From contig JAKCOZ010000005.1 of assembly GCA_022605955.1 (NCBI GenBank), positions 42,088,950-42,152,949 on the forward strand: 64,000 bases of DNA. Reading direction: 5' to 3'. The position numbers and the translations under genes were made by a program. The notes beneath the pieces are model-generated. The model worked only from the letters and a program-made list of their open reading frames with translations. It was not told the DNA's origin and did no database searches. Positions 12,601-27,600 of this stretch are shown one piece after another (position 1 is the stretch's first letter; every line of letters begins with the position of its first letter). This DNA comes from Rallus limicola. Its lineage: Eukaryota; Chordata; Aves; Gruiformes; Rallidae.

Positions 12601-15600
12601 TTTATTGGGGAAAAAAATAAAATCAAAGAAGTCACACATATGCACAATTTGGCTGGCACATAACAGCATATTTTTAAAACAACCTAGAAAGGATCCAGGC
12701 ACCATCACCCAACGATTCATTGTTATGGCTCAGGTTTTGTTATTTCTACTGAAGAAGTGCAAAGGTCCCAACCAGAAGCAAAACCTCACACTGCTTCAAG
12801 CAGTACAGATACATAGCGAGACATCCCTGGAAACTAAGAGCTTGTCATATATATTCAAGGCATCAGTAGGCTGATGAAGAAGCTAGTCACAAGTGAGAGA
12901 GGAAGGAAATGAAAGTAAGATCCATTGTGAACACTTTTGCTGCTTTATGAACTGGTTAAATCAGCTGCTCCAGGCTCAGACAGAACTAAATTGCTCTGGA
13001 CATCAGAGAGCAAGGAGAGCAAGGCAAGTTCTGATAAAAACATTTGCTTTAAAAAAAATAAACTGAAATAGTTTACAGTGCATATTGTTTACACTGCATA
13101 ACAAAAATTCTATGTACATTTTAATATTTACAGAATTTTAAAATATTTTAAGATAGAATTAGTTTTCCTTGCAGCCCAGCAGAATAAATAATAAATAAAT
13201 AAATACACATCAGTTGCTGGTTTTTTTTTTTAAATAAAACTAAATGCAAAACCATACATTTACTTCTAAAATATGAAATGAAATGTTCAATGGTTACGTA
13301 GCAGCAGATTTCCTACCCTAGTCTCACTGACTCCAAGATGACTCACATTAATACAACATACAGCTTGTGCCTAGTGGCAATATTGATTTGACCCAGAGAT
13401 GAAAAAAAATCCAATTGTGGATCACTGTGTTCTCCTGCTTTTACTGCCAGCAGCACCCTTGAGTAACTTACCTACTTTGCTGAAAATAAAAAGCCTATTG
13501 ATTTATCCTCAACTTCTCTTCAAATCATGTGCAAATGACTTCACATGTTTATAATAGCATCCTGACAAATTAGTCTTGACTCCTATTTGATTTCACCCTA
13601 GATTTGTCCTGGGGTGGTTTATGCAGTAACAGGGAGTATGAAGCATGCTGTGTTAAAGACCTGCCACTTGACATTACAAATATGACCAGCTAAAATGCAA
13701 TCCATCTGTTCAACATGCTTCCAACTAATCTGTGGTGGTCTCTAAGGACCATAATAATTTAAGTTAACACACATTAAAAAGAAACACCACAGGGCATCAG
13801 AACAGACTTGAAGCACTTGTGAATTCTCTAAAGCTCAGCACCAAGCACACTTGCCTGTTTTAAAAAGGAAGTCCATTTTCTCATACACAGTCTGAGCATG
13901 TTTGGCTGGGATAATAAAGCATAAATGATTCACATCAAACTCTAAACCCAAGCAAGTATATTTCAGCTTTAACACTGAAGCCTGACACCAAAATACATTA
14001 GCCATGCAGAGCCCCGAGGTACAAATTCTGCTCCACTGCACTTGTTCACTAGAGTGAAAAAAATTGCAACATTAAAATTCAGCTTGCCATCAATAAAGAA
14101 ATACCAACCCAAGAAGAGCATTTCTAGGAAGATGATGTATGTGTTTTCCACTATCTCTCATTACAAGGATTCCTAAAACCGTGGCGGGGGGGGGGGGGGT
14201 AGGGGTGTTTATGTTTATATGGAACAGGCACACTGAACACTAAATTGGGTACATGATTCTAGTTCACATAAAATATACTGGATGTGTTAATAAAATGTAT
14301 ACAGTGTCATGAAAAAGTGCAAAAAATAATTAACCTGTGGCAAGCACATTGTGAGTTGCAGGATGCATTTACAGGTTCATAACAAGAGGTCTGCATTGCA
14401 GCTTCAAGGCTGCAATATGCGTCCCAGGCTCTGAAAAAGCCTCAAGAACTCCAAGGAGCAGTCACACACTGGAGTGATGATCATAATGCAATGTCTGAAA
14501 AAGTCCCAGCCAAAAGTACAGGAATACAAAGGAGTTAAGAGACAGGATGATGAAGGAGTACCAGCTATCCATCACAGCATCCTATGATTCCAAAAGATCA
14601 GTAATAAGAAGCTACGTAGTATAAATATACACATATTTTGCACCTTTGCCAGTATCATTGAGTACTTGTTAGTATAAATATTTATTGAAAAAGAATGATA
14701 CGTCTTTGGAAAAACTCTGTAAATCAAACAGTGAATTTCAGAAGGGCACAGAGGCTTTTACAACAAGAATCATTTTGATGTTCTCTAGTATAAATATTGA
14801 AGAGTCAAATCAAAGCCAAAGCTTAAACATCAAAACAAATCTGTGGAACAATAACAAAACCAAGAATAAAGCAGGGAGGTGGGAACCAAGAATGGGATAC
14901 ACTTTTGGGATTTCTAATGAACTCCTGGTTATGAACAATATTTTAGTAGCAAACAGAAGGCCTAACAGATACAATCAAGTTCAGTGTGAATGTATGAGTC
15001 AAATTTCATCACCAAGTAAAGTGTAATAAAGGAAAACAAGCATCCAGGTTGGCTGTTACTGAACTAACACTCTTAAACCCTGTTTGAAGTAGGAGCTTAA
15101 TAGCAACTTTCAATCTACCCCTCAGCCCTTAGAGACAAACATCTTGCTTTGCCCTGCCACTCTTACTGATGCTGAGTAACACCCTACTGTCTCAGAGTCC
15201 TCTTGACTGCCACGGGGTCAGCTCACAGAGGAAAGTGTTTGTCATTATTAGCAAAAGGTACCATGCCTCACCTTCACTACAAGGATAAGCTATCCCACCC
15301 TGCAAGGATGGCTGACCAGATAGTAAGATGCTATGGGAGAAATGGGGTAGCCAAAGTACAGGGGAAAGTTTTATTGATAATGTCTGTAGGTTAAAACAAA
15401 GGAGCTCATACTTGCTACTGTCTCATTATGGTAGCTGCTCTCATTCATCTCCTGACCTTCTCATCACCGAGAGCTCTCTCTGCAGGAAGGCAAGCTCTTG
15501 TTACAGACTAGTTACCAGGGCCACTACAAACTCAAATGCCAGCAATGTAGAGAGACAGTCCTTGCTGTTCAGGCATGCCCCTATCAAATATTCCAAGAAA

Positions 15601-18600
15601 GCTTTATGGGGTTTAGGTTAACACTATGAACTTTGCAAATATTTTGAAGCAGAATTTATACCCAATATTACCTCAATGTACCACTGCATTATCAGTCTCA
15701 TCTAATCTACACAATATCAACACAACAAACACCCAGACAGTCCCTAATCAGGAGATCTGCCACTGTAGCAACAATCTACAGGTTTTTTTCTCTATATGGG
15801 TAAAGGGATAAGCTTCAAGTCAGACCAGATGGCTCCTCCACACAGAAACACACAGTGGTGTTTCTCTTCATAGGCAGCAGATTGCCTCAGGCAGATAACA
15901 TGCAAGGGATTTCAAATGTCAATGCTTCTTGCACTGTACAGGAGAAAAGGCTGCTGTAAGTTTGATGCAGCTTTCCTAAAGTAACCCAAACACCCTTGTG
16001 GAAGGAAACGCTTCCAGCATTTACTGAGTCAATTGTCAGTTTTACCATTAGCACTCCGTTGTGCCTCAGCAAAGCCAAGTCAGGTATAACCCACAGCAAT
16101 TACCAGGTCAGGCTGATGGAAACAGCCACCTGGTTGTTTTTTTTCCCCCCAACTTACTGACCCACTAGTACTCTGGGATCACTGCATCTGGGACAAGATG
16201 CTACACTACACCTGGGACAAGCAAAATCCTGGAAACACCATTACACTGTCTATACATAAGACTGTCCTGGGTACAAGCACTTAAGAGTTCCATGGCTCAG
16301 AGCGTTAGTTGTTTTACCCCACAGCAACAAGCTATCTTAACTCATAACACTGAAAAGTCTGCACAGTGACACTCTATACTTGATTAAATTTAAGGTTAGT
16401 CTGTCTTTCAGTGTCAATTCAATTACTAAAGGTATTCTTTTTCTGTGATCCTCAGACTCAAAATTGTTGCTCCAACACTTCTTTCTTTTAAAGGAAGTGA
16501 AAACTAACCTTTTGAACAAGTATGGAGAACTACATGAGGTGCTGCAGTACATTAAGATTTAAGTCTGCAACCAAATTCTCCCTTATGATCTATTCATCCT
16601 CTGGATATGTATAAAACCCAGTAACCTTTCATATTCCCTTTCACACACACAAGAGAAAACCATTAAAAATTAACAGATAAAACCCACCCCAAACCAGAAG
16701 TCCACAATTCAAGTAGCAGTTAATGTCACAGGGTAACAGAGATTTTACTGTTGCAACTGCACAGCAGGGGAAATATTTCATGATCAAGAAGAAAGGGAAG
16801 TTACTGCAAAAAAATTAAAGGTAAAAGGAAAAAGTAGCTTCTAACAACTGGCACAGTTTCACCTATGGACAAAACAGGAATCAGCCAGTGTCCCTGTGTG
16901 GTAGCTGCTAGGCAAAATTCACCTCTCACGGGTAACCCAGGCTCTGCGTTCACATACACACGCACTCTCATACACGCAAACACTCTTGGGAAGAATTTTT
17001 AGTCCTGCCGATTCCAAACAGTGCTCCTCTAAGGATCTGAAAGGACTGATTAACCCTGCTTAATACAATCTGTGTAATCTACTGTGAATCTTGCAGATAA
17101 CTCATAACTGTTAACACAAATTAACTCGGCAGAGCTTTACCCTTCTTGCTCCCCCATTAGCCTCACAGCGCAGACCTCAGTTTAGGAGTTCTTTTTCACT
17201 GACAGCCCTAGCAGAAGGCTTAAGCAGAGTTAAGCAGGAATGGCTAGCTTCTGATGTAGAAAACGTTGTTAAACAATTGATATGCATGTTTAAAGACTAC
17301 TTCCCCCATTTTATGCTTTTCTTTATCAGTACTTGCTGGTAGTTATGTCACATTTAATGCTTACAACACCCTAGGAATACCCATGACATCGTAAGAAAAA
17401 AATGTGAAGGGTGCAGTTGTATCCTAGAAGATCCTTTCTTTATGCCATCTGTCACAGAAACAGAGGTAAACTGTGTCACTCACTATGTTGTTATTAACAT
17501 TGGGGAAAGATTAACTTCTAATACTCCTGCTACACCAGTTTTAAGGCTTCTGACCACTGGATTTCCTTTATCAACAAAATACAATTTTCTCTTAAGCTAT
17601 GATGCTTTGCGTTTCTTCCTGAAAGCAAAGCTCATCTATCATGTGCTTGTACAAAAGCCTCACCTGTAACAGAAAAGGCAACTTTCAAAACCTTTTATTT
17701 ATCAAGGAAAATTTTTTAAATTGTCACAAAATTTTCGAAACCAGCAAGAGCCCCCAAACACAAGGAGCTGCTCTGGCTACAGGCAGAAAAAGCAGGACTA
17801 GGCACACTACCGAAAACCTTTTTCTATTTTTAGTGTTCTTTTTCAATTCTAATTCTTAACCTTCAGTGTCCTTTAAAGGCACCTGAAGGTGGCAGGCATG
17901 TATGTTTCTAAGCAATTTCCAAGCTGCCTCACATACGGATCCTATCCCTTACCAACATCACAGCTCAAGTTTACTATTTAAGCAACATAATCGAGTGTAA
18001 CTTAATACCACATATCAAGTGACTTGAGCTCCCTATCAACCAGACCACAAAACAACAGCAGTGCAACTGTGATGGGCTGGCCTCTCAGCTAGCTGAAAGC
18101 ACAGGAGGGGAGGGTAAATCCCCAGAAAGAATGCTGCTCCAGGCAAGAGCGATTCAAGCCTCAGGCTGCAGAGAGCAGCAACACCTCCTCCAGTCAAAAG
18201 CATCTGGGCTGCACTGCTCTGTAAAAAAATACAGATTACTAGAATTTAAAAAAATGCAGGTTACTGCTGTAGTAACCAGCAAGCCACAAATCTAAGCCTA
18301 GCAGTGGTCAAAGCATTGCCGAGCCTCCTTGGTGGTCTACAAGAAGTAGGTCTCCTAGAAGGAGCAGTGGGCAAAGCGTTGAGGGGCACTACAATTAGGA
18401 AAAAGGCAGCACAAGCAACACTTTATCAGGGAGAGTATTTACACCTTGGCAAGGAGATCCAGCTGTAAAACACAGAAAGGAGCAATGCTAGGTCTGCTGC
18501 AAACTCCAAAATGTTGATGATGTTAAATGCTGGTGTAAGGACTCTTTTGTTCTGGTTTACACGCAGCTTTTCCCATAACTTATTAAAATGTCTCTGCATC

Positions 18601-21600
18601 ATTGTTTAAACATCCTTTGGTGGAGGCATCGAGTTACTTTGACAAACCTGTTTTTTGCTGAGAGCATCGTGAATTGGTTGAGTGATGAATGGCTGATCAG
18701 AAACTGGAGCTCTATGGGAATTAGCACAGTAATTCACCAGAAAAAATACTGCAGTAAAACAATTTGTGCTTTTTTTCGAGCCTACAGTAGCAGTACACAT
18801 TTTGAAGGTGGGCATCTGGCTGAACTAATGGTCTTCTCAGTGCTCAGAAAGTATGTGATTCCCACTAATGTTAAAGGGAGAAAGATATTCTTATCATTTG
18901 GAGGAAGTCAGAGAAAATACAGCAGTTATACAGTTACCTGAATGCAAGTCTAGATGCTCAGGCACCTCAGTAGCACTACCAGAATCCACCATTCCTCTAA
19001 ATTTTCTCATAAGCCAATGTTTGTATCTCTCCAACATCAGGACATATGGTAAATATGGGTGCTAAATGTGAGTCTCCAAGCTAAGCAATTTCTATTGACA
19101 CTGTAAACATGCAGAGGATACACTAGGTCTCAAAAATTTCCTACTAAATATTAACATACAGATTAAAAGCCAGTATTTCCCCTGAGCTGATCTGCAGTCA
19201 TGGATGTTACTTTCTAAGCAGCAGTACAGAAATAGGCACAACCGAAACTGAAAATAAAAAGAGCATTTGCTGTGCTTCAGCTGAGTAGATACATGATTCC
19301 TTGTGAATTTTGACTGCAAGTCATTCTCACGAGGTACAGGCAACAGCCCCTTTGAATTTGGCTCAGTACAATGCAGACGGAACTAAACAAACTTCTTCAA
19401 ACAGCTCTGCCAACACCATTCAGCTCCAAGCTGCAAAACTCCTGCTGTTACAAACTCAGGGCCTCCTGTGAGCAGACTGCTGATTACACCAGGTTGCATG
19501 GCAGGTTTTTGATCCATGCACAGGGCAGGAGAACTGAACTAAACCTGCCCAGTGGTTACTTTCAGAAGATTTCATGCCCCATTGAAAGAAGAGGTCACTT
19601 TGTCATCTATTCATTCCTTTGCCTCCCATTAAAGAGAAAATAAGTTACTGTAGTAAGTTATACACATACTCTGCTTGGCATGAACTCATGCAGAGGTTCC
19701 TGGACACGCTGCTATTGTGAATGCTATCGTGTTTGCACAATGCAAACATCACATCTCTAGAGCAAAAGGAGACAAACACACACACAATCAAAAAAGCCAG
19801 AGTGCTGAAATGCAGTTCGCTGCAGCACATTTTATCAGGCTCTTTATTCCCAGTTACACTTGTACATGGCAGAAGATTTGGAGCACTCAAGGAAAGAGAA
19901 CAAAAGCAGATGAAGAGGCCTTTTTCAGCCCGATTTTTAGGAGATGGAGCCAGAAGAAAACATTTTACAAGTTTCTGTGAAATTCAAACAGTGAAAACCC
20001 TTGGGTAATTCTTCCAGCAAAGAAAGAACATCTACCACACCAGGCAGCAGCCAGGTCAGCATACACCTCACACCACACACACCTCAGCACATACCTACTG
20101 TCAGGTGCAAGCCAGGGGTGGGGGGGTGGAACAGACAAATAAGTAGGGTTTGTGGAGGACATACAACTGTCTGGAAAGTCTTCCCTGTTCCTAAAATAGT
20201 TGCTTTTATTGACAAATTTTATTAAAGAGGGCTCTGCTGTCTAATCAAGTGCAGTTTCCTCATTGCCTTGTAGCATCACAGCTGTGAATCTCTTAATTGC
20301 ATCTTTGGTATGCAGAAGGTAAGAAATCTTCATGAAAAGATGACAGGAAAGGCTGCCCTGGTTGGTCATAAACAAGGACATTAGAGTCTTTCCTCAGGGA
20401 ATGGCCAGTACAGAAATCAGATGTTCAGAATATATTTCTGCCCATATGGTTCAGTGATGAATAATGCACTTCGCAGAAGACCGATGACAAAAATAATACA
20501 ACACTGCAGTAGAGCACCCATCATATTAGATGAATAACAGGTGGTGACTAAAAATGCATTTTTAATGAGCACCTCTTTATAAATCCAGACAATGCAAGGT
20601 CTTTTCAACTGCTCTGTAACACACCACTCCTCACTGTGCATTAAGAATATCTCAGTTATATAGAGCTAGATGTATAAACTCTTTAATTTTCTTTGGACAT
20701 CTCATGGGAAGTTTTGGTTTTTTTTTTTTTAAGAAGTGCAGTCAAGCACCATGAACTTCAATTTCTGAACTCTTAATACTCACATACTACTATTATTTTC
20801 ACTAATTACTAATTTGGAATTAAATACACTGCCTCATCAAATGTGCTGTTCTTTGCATGTATACAGTTAACCGAGGAAGAGAGCATTCTTGTGGTTAATG
20901 GAGAAAGCAGTGTTGGAATTCTTGGGCCCAAACATGAATGAGACAAAAATCCACCGCAGTTCTTCAAAGTGAAATACTGTGTTCCCAAACTCTTCCCAAA
21001 CCAGTCCTCATGAAATCCAGTAGCCACGAATGAGACACTACTCCATTACAGGAGGTGCTCCTATACCACAAGGTATTAAAACATCATAAAAACCATTTCA
21101 CCAAAGTTACTTACCCAACTGAGGAAAAAAAAGTTCTTATAATTTCTCTAGCCACCCAAGATACTTATAAAGCAAAACTGTTTTGAAGGGGCTGCTTCTG
21201 AAATGGAGAGAAGTCTCAAAGAAAGCCCAGGCAGCTACAGAGTCAGGAAATGAGACACTGTACTTAGAGCTACAGCACAGTAAAGTATCTTCAGCTAAAT
21301 CTGTACCTGCTCTGCTTCAAAAGAAGAGCCATATTGTCTCAAGGATTGTGGCAGTTACTCAAGCCTGCATCTTCATGCATGAAGGTCAGTGGTACCAAAC
21401 ATGAGTAAATGTGTTCCTCCTCTCTCAAGTGCAGCTGTCTTGTTAATCTCAAAGATGACATATTCCTCATATATCAATCACCACTTTAAAACCCTGATTC
21501 ATACGGAGAGACTTAGGAGCACACAGCAGGTTATTACTTCAGCAGGTTGCTTATTTCTACTAAGCATAATACTCCTTGTAATTCTTAACTGCTTTCCTCC

Positions 21601-24600
21601 CTGAGGGCATACAGCATATGTCTTGGGAACTGGACCAGACTTGCTCTGAGTATCAAAGGAAAATTAACGACTTGTCATTAAGAAGGTGAGAGGTAGTAGT
21701 TAAACTCTACCCTATCCTAGTTGGTTCCTTAGAAGTACAACAAATTTAAAAAAATTTTTTCTGCTTCAGAACTCTTTCGATTATATGCTACAAAAAATAA
21801 ATAATAAAAAAGTCCCTAAAACCTATTTATTTTAGGCTGCTGCATATTTAATATTGTATTATATTCGTCAGCCTGTTTGCTCTATTAAGCACAAGCTTCA
21901 ATAGCTCAAGTGCCAGGAAACCAGTTCACTTCATTCATAATTTCTCTTTGATTCAGCAGCAGCATGCGCCAAAGATGTGGAACTCCAAAGGGTCCATATC
22001 ACACAGAGGGGATGATGATTAAACAAACTGGGAGTACTTAAACTGACACAAACACCTCCCCCTCTCTGTCCAATAGTAAGCAGGGTGAGAGGATCTCAGC
22101 GTTAGGAGCCAGATACTGCCTTTTTATGAACTTCCCTGGGGCCTTGAGATTTGCATCAGAGTACAAAATCGTTCACGTCCCTTCCTAATTTAGGACTAGC
22201 CGCAAGAGCCCAGAATACCCTTCTAGTAGACTTCTCAGAGCACTAAGCAAAAAGCACCACACTAATTCCAGCACGGCATTTGAACGCTTCTTTGTGTGTA
22301 GAGAGTAATTAAATGACATGCCTTATGCCAGCCAGCTAGATACCACCAGTACATATTAAGATACCCTAACGCAGTAAGACTTTTGTGGGGAGGTGATGCC
22401 TTGTTGAAGCAGTTGACCATGAGTGCAGTTCCCAACAACCACTGCTGGAGGGGAAAAAAAAAAAAAAAAAAAAAAAACAACCTTCTGGCACTGTAGATGG
22501 CCCTATCAACTGTAAAAATTCAAGCCATCAAGAGCAAGAGGAAGGTCTATTCAATGGGAGCTTCCTTTTGTATTGCAGAACAGCAAGACTCCAGAATACA
22601 CAGCAAACACTTCCCCCCTCCCCCCAAAGCTCTGCTCTCCTGAGGCAGTATGGATGTAAGCATTAACACCTTCGAGTTTACTGCACCTGATAAGGCAGTC
22701 ATCACTCCTGAAAGTGGATTCTCCAGTGCCTTACTCATACACTTATGCCCATCACAGTGGCAACAGGCCTGAGAGATGGAGAGATTAAGTCCGTAGAGCC
22801 CAGCACCCATCTGACAGAAGGTTTGGGATGCGAATTTTGAGAGTCTAGAAGCTGTACGTTTCAGATCATATGGACTCATGGCTTTAGGTAAGTCAGTCAG
22901 CATCATCCAATCTATCTAGCAACAAAGCAGCTATTTTCGAAGTTGTTGGTGCAAGAACCACAATGAATCCAACACATGGGACCCTGTCACAGATTCTCTC
23001 CCTCTCCCAAGTAAATCTAAGAATATCTTGAGTGCAGGCAGTCTGGGGCCAGGGCATGCAGTCTTTTTCTCTGACAAGCCATCCATTTAATCTACTTCCT
23101 ATTCTTAACCCAGTTCATATAAAACACAAATGTGTTGGGGGTAGGGTTAGGTGCTTCGCTATCACTTTTTCTCATTCTGCAAAACTAGCTTTTCTTATAA
23201 GTGCTGCAAACAAAACGTTTTAGGCCAAGCTAAACATTTCACCCGTGGCTGAGAAGGTAAGAAAAGGGATTTTTAAAATAGTCATAAAAGTCATAGGCCT
23301 AGCTGAAAGTGGAACAGGAAAATATCAGCCTAGATTGACAGTACAGCAGATGCCTGTGGTGAGAAAGGAGTCCCTCCAGGTACCTCCAGACCTGCACACT
23401 TGTCCCTTTCACCATTTGTTGGCATTGTATTAGGTGGGAACCATTCCTTATCACCCCTGAAAAGAAAGCATGCAATGATTGTGTGCATACACCAGTGAAA
23501 TAACACTGATATTCAACCACTCATCATAGGCACCAGCAGACAGGGAAGATGAGAAAGAAGTAACTTCCATGTCACAGCAAATATCCACACACAGGCTCTT
23601 ACTTAACAAAACCCCTAAACGCAGTGAAACCTACAGTTCAGAAAAGCAGTGTAATGCAAATTTTTGCTGGAGGTTTTTTCTTTGCTTTGTTGCTGTTTTT
23701 TAAAATATGGCTTTGTTTTGAATGAAAAGTACAAGGATTTAGAGTTTCCCAGCCTCTTCTCTGCTTACACAGATGCATCTCTCACAGCTGCTCATCTCTA
23801 CCAGTTACACAGAGAGACTGCAACACTATATAGTCAAAAAAACCCCACCCACTATGACAACTTAAATCTAGGGCTAACCTGATAGACCTCTCCAGCATGC
23901 CTGTCCTTTAGCTGCTTTAGTCTCATCTTCACCCATGCAAAAGCATCACACACAGCCAGTAAGCTACAGCCTCTGGTTTCACAGTGCTGCAGAGGTACAT
24001 TAAAAACTGACATAAAATACTTATTCAAAACAAATGTGCTGAATACATCTGCTTGTCACTGCATTTCCATACAAAATATAGTTGATGGAAACAACCACGA
24101 ATCCAGCAAATACTAAGTTCTACACTGGGAATTGTACACACACCAAAAAAAAATAAATCATGGTCTTATTTGTATTTTAACCACCATTCTGTAGCATTTG
24201 ATAAAAGCAAGCTAAGAGGGTATCTTTTTAATATTTATAAATATCTCAAGTGTGGGACACGGGGAAATGGCCAGCCCCTTTTCAGTGGTCTGTGGAGACA
24301 GGACAAGGGGCAATGGCTGCAAGTTGGAGGCACAGGAATTTCCACACCAACATGTGGAAGAACTTCTTCACAGTGAGGGTGACAGAGCCCTGGGACAGGC
24401 TGCCCAGGGAGGTGGTGGAGTCTCGTCTCTGGAGATATTCCAGACTTGTCTGGATGCCTCTCTGTGCAATATGAGCTAGAGAGCCTGCTTTGGCTGGGGG
24501 GGGTGGACCCAACGATCACTTGGAGGTCCCTTTCAACCCCTATGATTCTGTCATTTAGCCAACTTCTTTAGCCAATTACTCTTCACTATTAACTTTACTG

Positions 24601-27600
24601 ACTTACAAAAGACTTTGAGAAGCTAATCTTAAGTCAACCTGACAGTAGAGACTTGAATGAGTATCAGCAAGATCGAGGTGGTTAGGGGTTTGGCTTTTTA
24701 AATGTACTTGATACTTAAGGTGATCCTTCCACTGTCAAGCGGTTAAGTCACTGGTTATAAGTGTATTTCTACTTGTTCATTAAGCAAAGTGAAAAGAAAC
24801 TTCAAATTATGTGTCCTTTACAAACAGGTGGCAGAGCACAGGCCTGGGTGCTGGAAAAGCAGAGCAGTTCATGTTGTTGTAAAAACAACTGCTCTCTACT
24901 CTGTCACACTAACTCACACATCTCTTAGCAGCAGGTTTGGCAGAATGCTCAATGCCCCTCAAACCAAACCTCCAAAACTAGGTGTCCTGCTAAACTGAAG
25001 ACTAGGAAAGCAGATCAGGATGGGGCCTTCTGCAGGTATTCGAGTCATAAATACTGCAAAATCTCCAAGTACTGATTAAGTATGATAAATACCTTGACAT
25101 TGGCAACAGCTGCTAGGTGCTCTCAAGGAGAGCCACCAAAACAAACCATGATAGGACAGACAGCTGTGGTTTCACAACATCCAAAGGTATCAAATCAAAA
25201 CTGCTTAAAGATCCTGCCATGCAAGTTGCTTGGCATCTCAAGTTATACCAAGACAATCCAAGAGTCAGTGTCTCTTAAAATCTGGTCCTACGCCACACAA
25301 AGTGCAATTGCAAGTTAACCAAGATACTTTAAGAGGTCAAACTGCAGCTGTGTCTTATGGAGACAAGTCTTCAAGCTTTAACAAGTCATTTGAAATTTGA
25401 ATCCCTCAATTGCACAGAATCTGGTCACAGCAATTTAAAAAAGAGAAAGGGCTAAGTGAAAGAGGGAGATCAAAAATCATCTTTCCAGTCAAGATTTTGG
25501 CTCAGGCTACAAAGGAGATGGAAGAAATGTGGGACAGCTCAAACAAGTCTGAGAATTACAGCAAAGCATTCTGGTTTAGCTTCTTCTGCATGACTGGAAG
25601 CTGGGAGCTAGATTAAGCACCAGAGCACTGAAGTGTTAGCAAGGCTTCTAATAATGGCAGCTTTTGTGGTCCTCTACTACAGACTCATTTCTTCTGCATG
25701 TATCCACGTGCTGTTCAGATAAGCATTCACCACAGACCTTGAAAACAAAGACAAAGCCTTCAATAGTAACACACACCATTTCCACAGTCAGCAACACACA
25801 CAACACACAGGGTGGGTTTTTTTGGTCCAGGATCTGCTCTCTTCCCCCCACATCCGGCTTTTTTGAAAGATCAAAACTGAAGAAGTGACCTTAAGGCATT
25901 TATTACATTAAAAGGCAAGTCCTTGTAGGTAAATTGTAGTTCTGCTTTGAAGTAACTACACAACTTGACATACTGCAAGTCAAGCAGGTAACCAGTCAAG
26001 TTAGAAGCATTTGTTTCGGGTTGTTTTTTGAAAAATGCATGCTTCATTTAAGGTAACTACTTCTTGGGACTTTGGAACCTGCATCCTGACAAATGGGCCT
26101 TCTAATACACACAGTAGTTTTGCATTTAGTATCAAAACTTAAAGAAATGCACTGCCTTCCAATTTCTAGTGGTAAATGCTTGTGCCTCCTAGGGGACTCC
26201 AGCTACTTAGCTTTACTGTAACACAGCTGCTCCAAAATAAACCAGGCATTAACCTCAGTTCCATCCTCTCCTTTCTTCTAACACAAATACTGCACGTGAA
26301 ACAGGTCCTTCTGCCATACCAATTTGATGCTGCACTCCCCTTACAAATACCTGTCCAGTGGATATATTACAGATGGGATAAAAAACATACAAGACATCCT
26401 ACAACTGAAGTGCCACAGAGAATTTATCTTCTTTTGCTTCTCAACTGTATAGCAAAAAAAACAACCCCATATTTTTAAAATCTGTTCACCATCAGGTAAA
26501 TAAAGGTGATTCTTTCTCGATTAAGACCACCACCTATTGTTTAAAAATATTAACCCAGTAAATAGTTATTTTCATGGACCAGAAGATATTTAAATGGAAT
26601 TATGCAATATTTTTCCTTTGTTCGAAGGCCACAAGCCTTTCCTAAGGAGCCCCAAAGGAGCAGATGTCTATCACTTATCTTGATCACCTAATAGGAGTAA
26701 CAGTGTCAGTCTAAGTCTAAAAAACAAATTAAATAAACATCAAGGGACTTTTAATAAGGCTAATTATGAAAGAAAAGAGACAGTGACAGGTCCACAGGGG
26801 ACATTTCAGTCTGATGAGCAGACTCTTATTTAGGCACTTCCACTGATCAGTTGAGGATCCAGCAGAATTTAAACACTGAACTCCCCCTTCAGCTCCACCT
26901 CTTAATCATAATGGGAACCATGAAAGGTACCAGCTCACACACAGCATATATTCAAGCAGTCCATCTCAACAGCTATATAAGAAGTAATTCTAGTTAAGGT
27001 ACAGTGTGTACACACATTAATTTGCGGCTTTATTTGCTCTTCAGAGCTTTCTTCTCTTCCTTTTTAAGACCAACATATTTGCAAACAGGAGATACTATAC
27101 ACACACGTCAATGAGTGACAGCATTTTAATTTCTGTGCATGCATGAGCAGATGCCTTCCCAAACTTGTGCTGGCTTGGAGTCCATACACCATGTGAAGTA
27201 AGAAACAGCCCTTCCCATGGCTTATCTTCAGCAGAGAAATTATTCCAATAAAGCTTCCTCCTATCTGTTGCTTTCTTAGGTCCAGAGACTCACTAGAAAG
27301 GTAAATACTGTCATTCTTAACCAAGGTAGGTGACTCCAAAACCTCCAGAGCCCATTTCCCAGCCTAAGTGCATTCACATTTGCCATGAGTACTGGAGGTC
27401 AACATAAGCTCAAGCAGATCTTTACAACGCAAGCAGCTTTTATTTTTCCTCTCCAGAGGTAAATACAACTCTGTATTTGGATACGATGCTCTATCCAAGA
27501 CCTTCCACACATTTCTGAAACTGATTAGCACACCTTCAAAGTGATAGATAAGCACCACTTAAAGACATCTTAAATACCAACCTCAGATGAAAACACACTG

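Noticed and set aside
22454..22477. A24 run as the tail of a processed pseudogene
   Set aside because: The sequence before it shows no recognisable coding remnant and no clear target-site duplication was seen, so it is listed only as a homopolymer.
24235..24519. Several overlapping ORFs on both strands
   Set aside because: They lie within the CR1 3' untranslated end.
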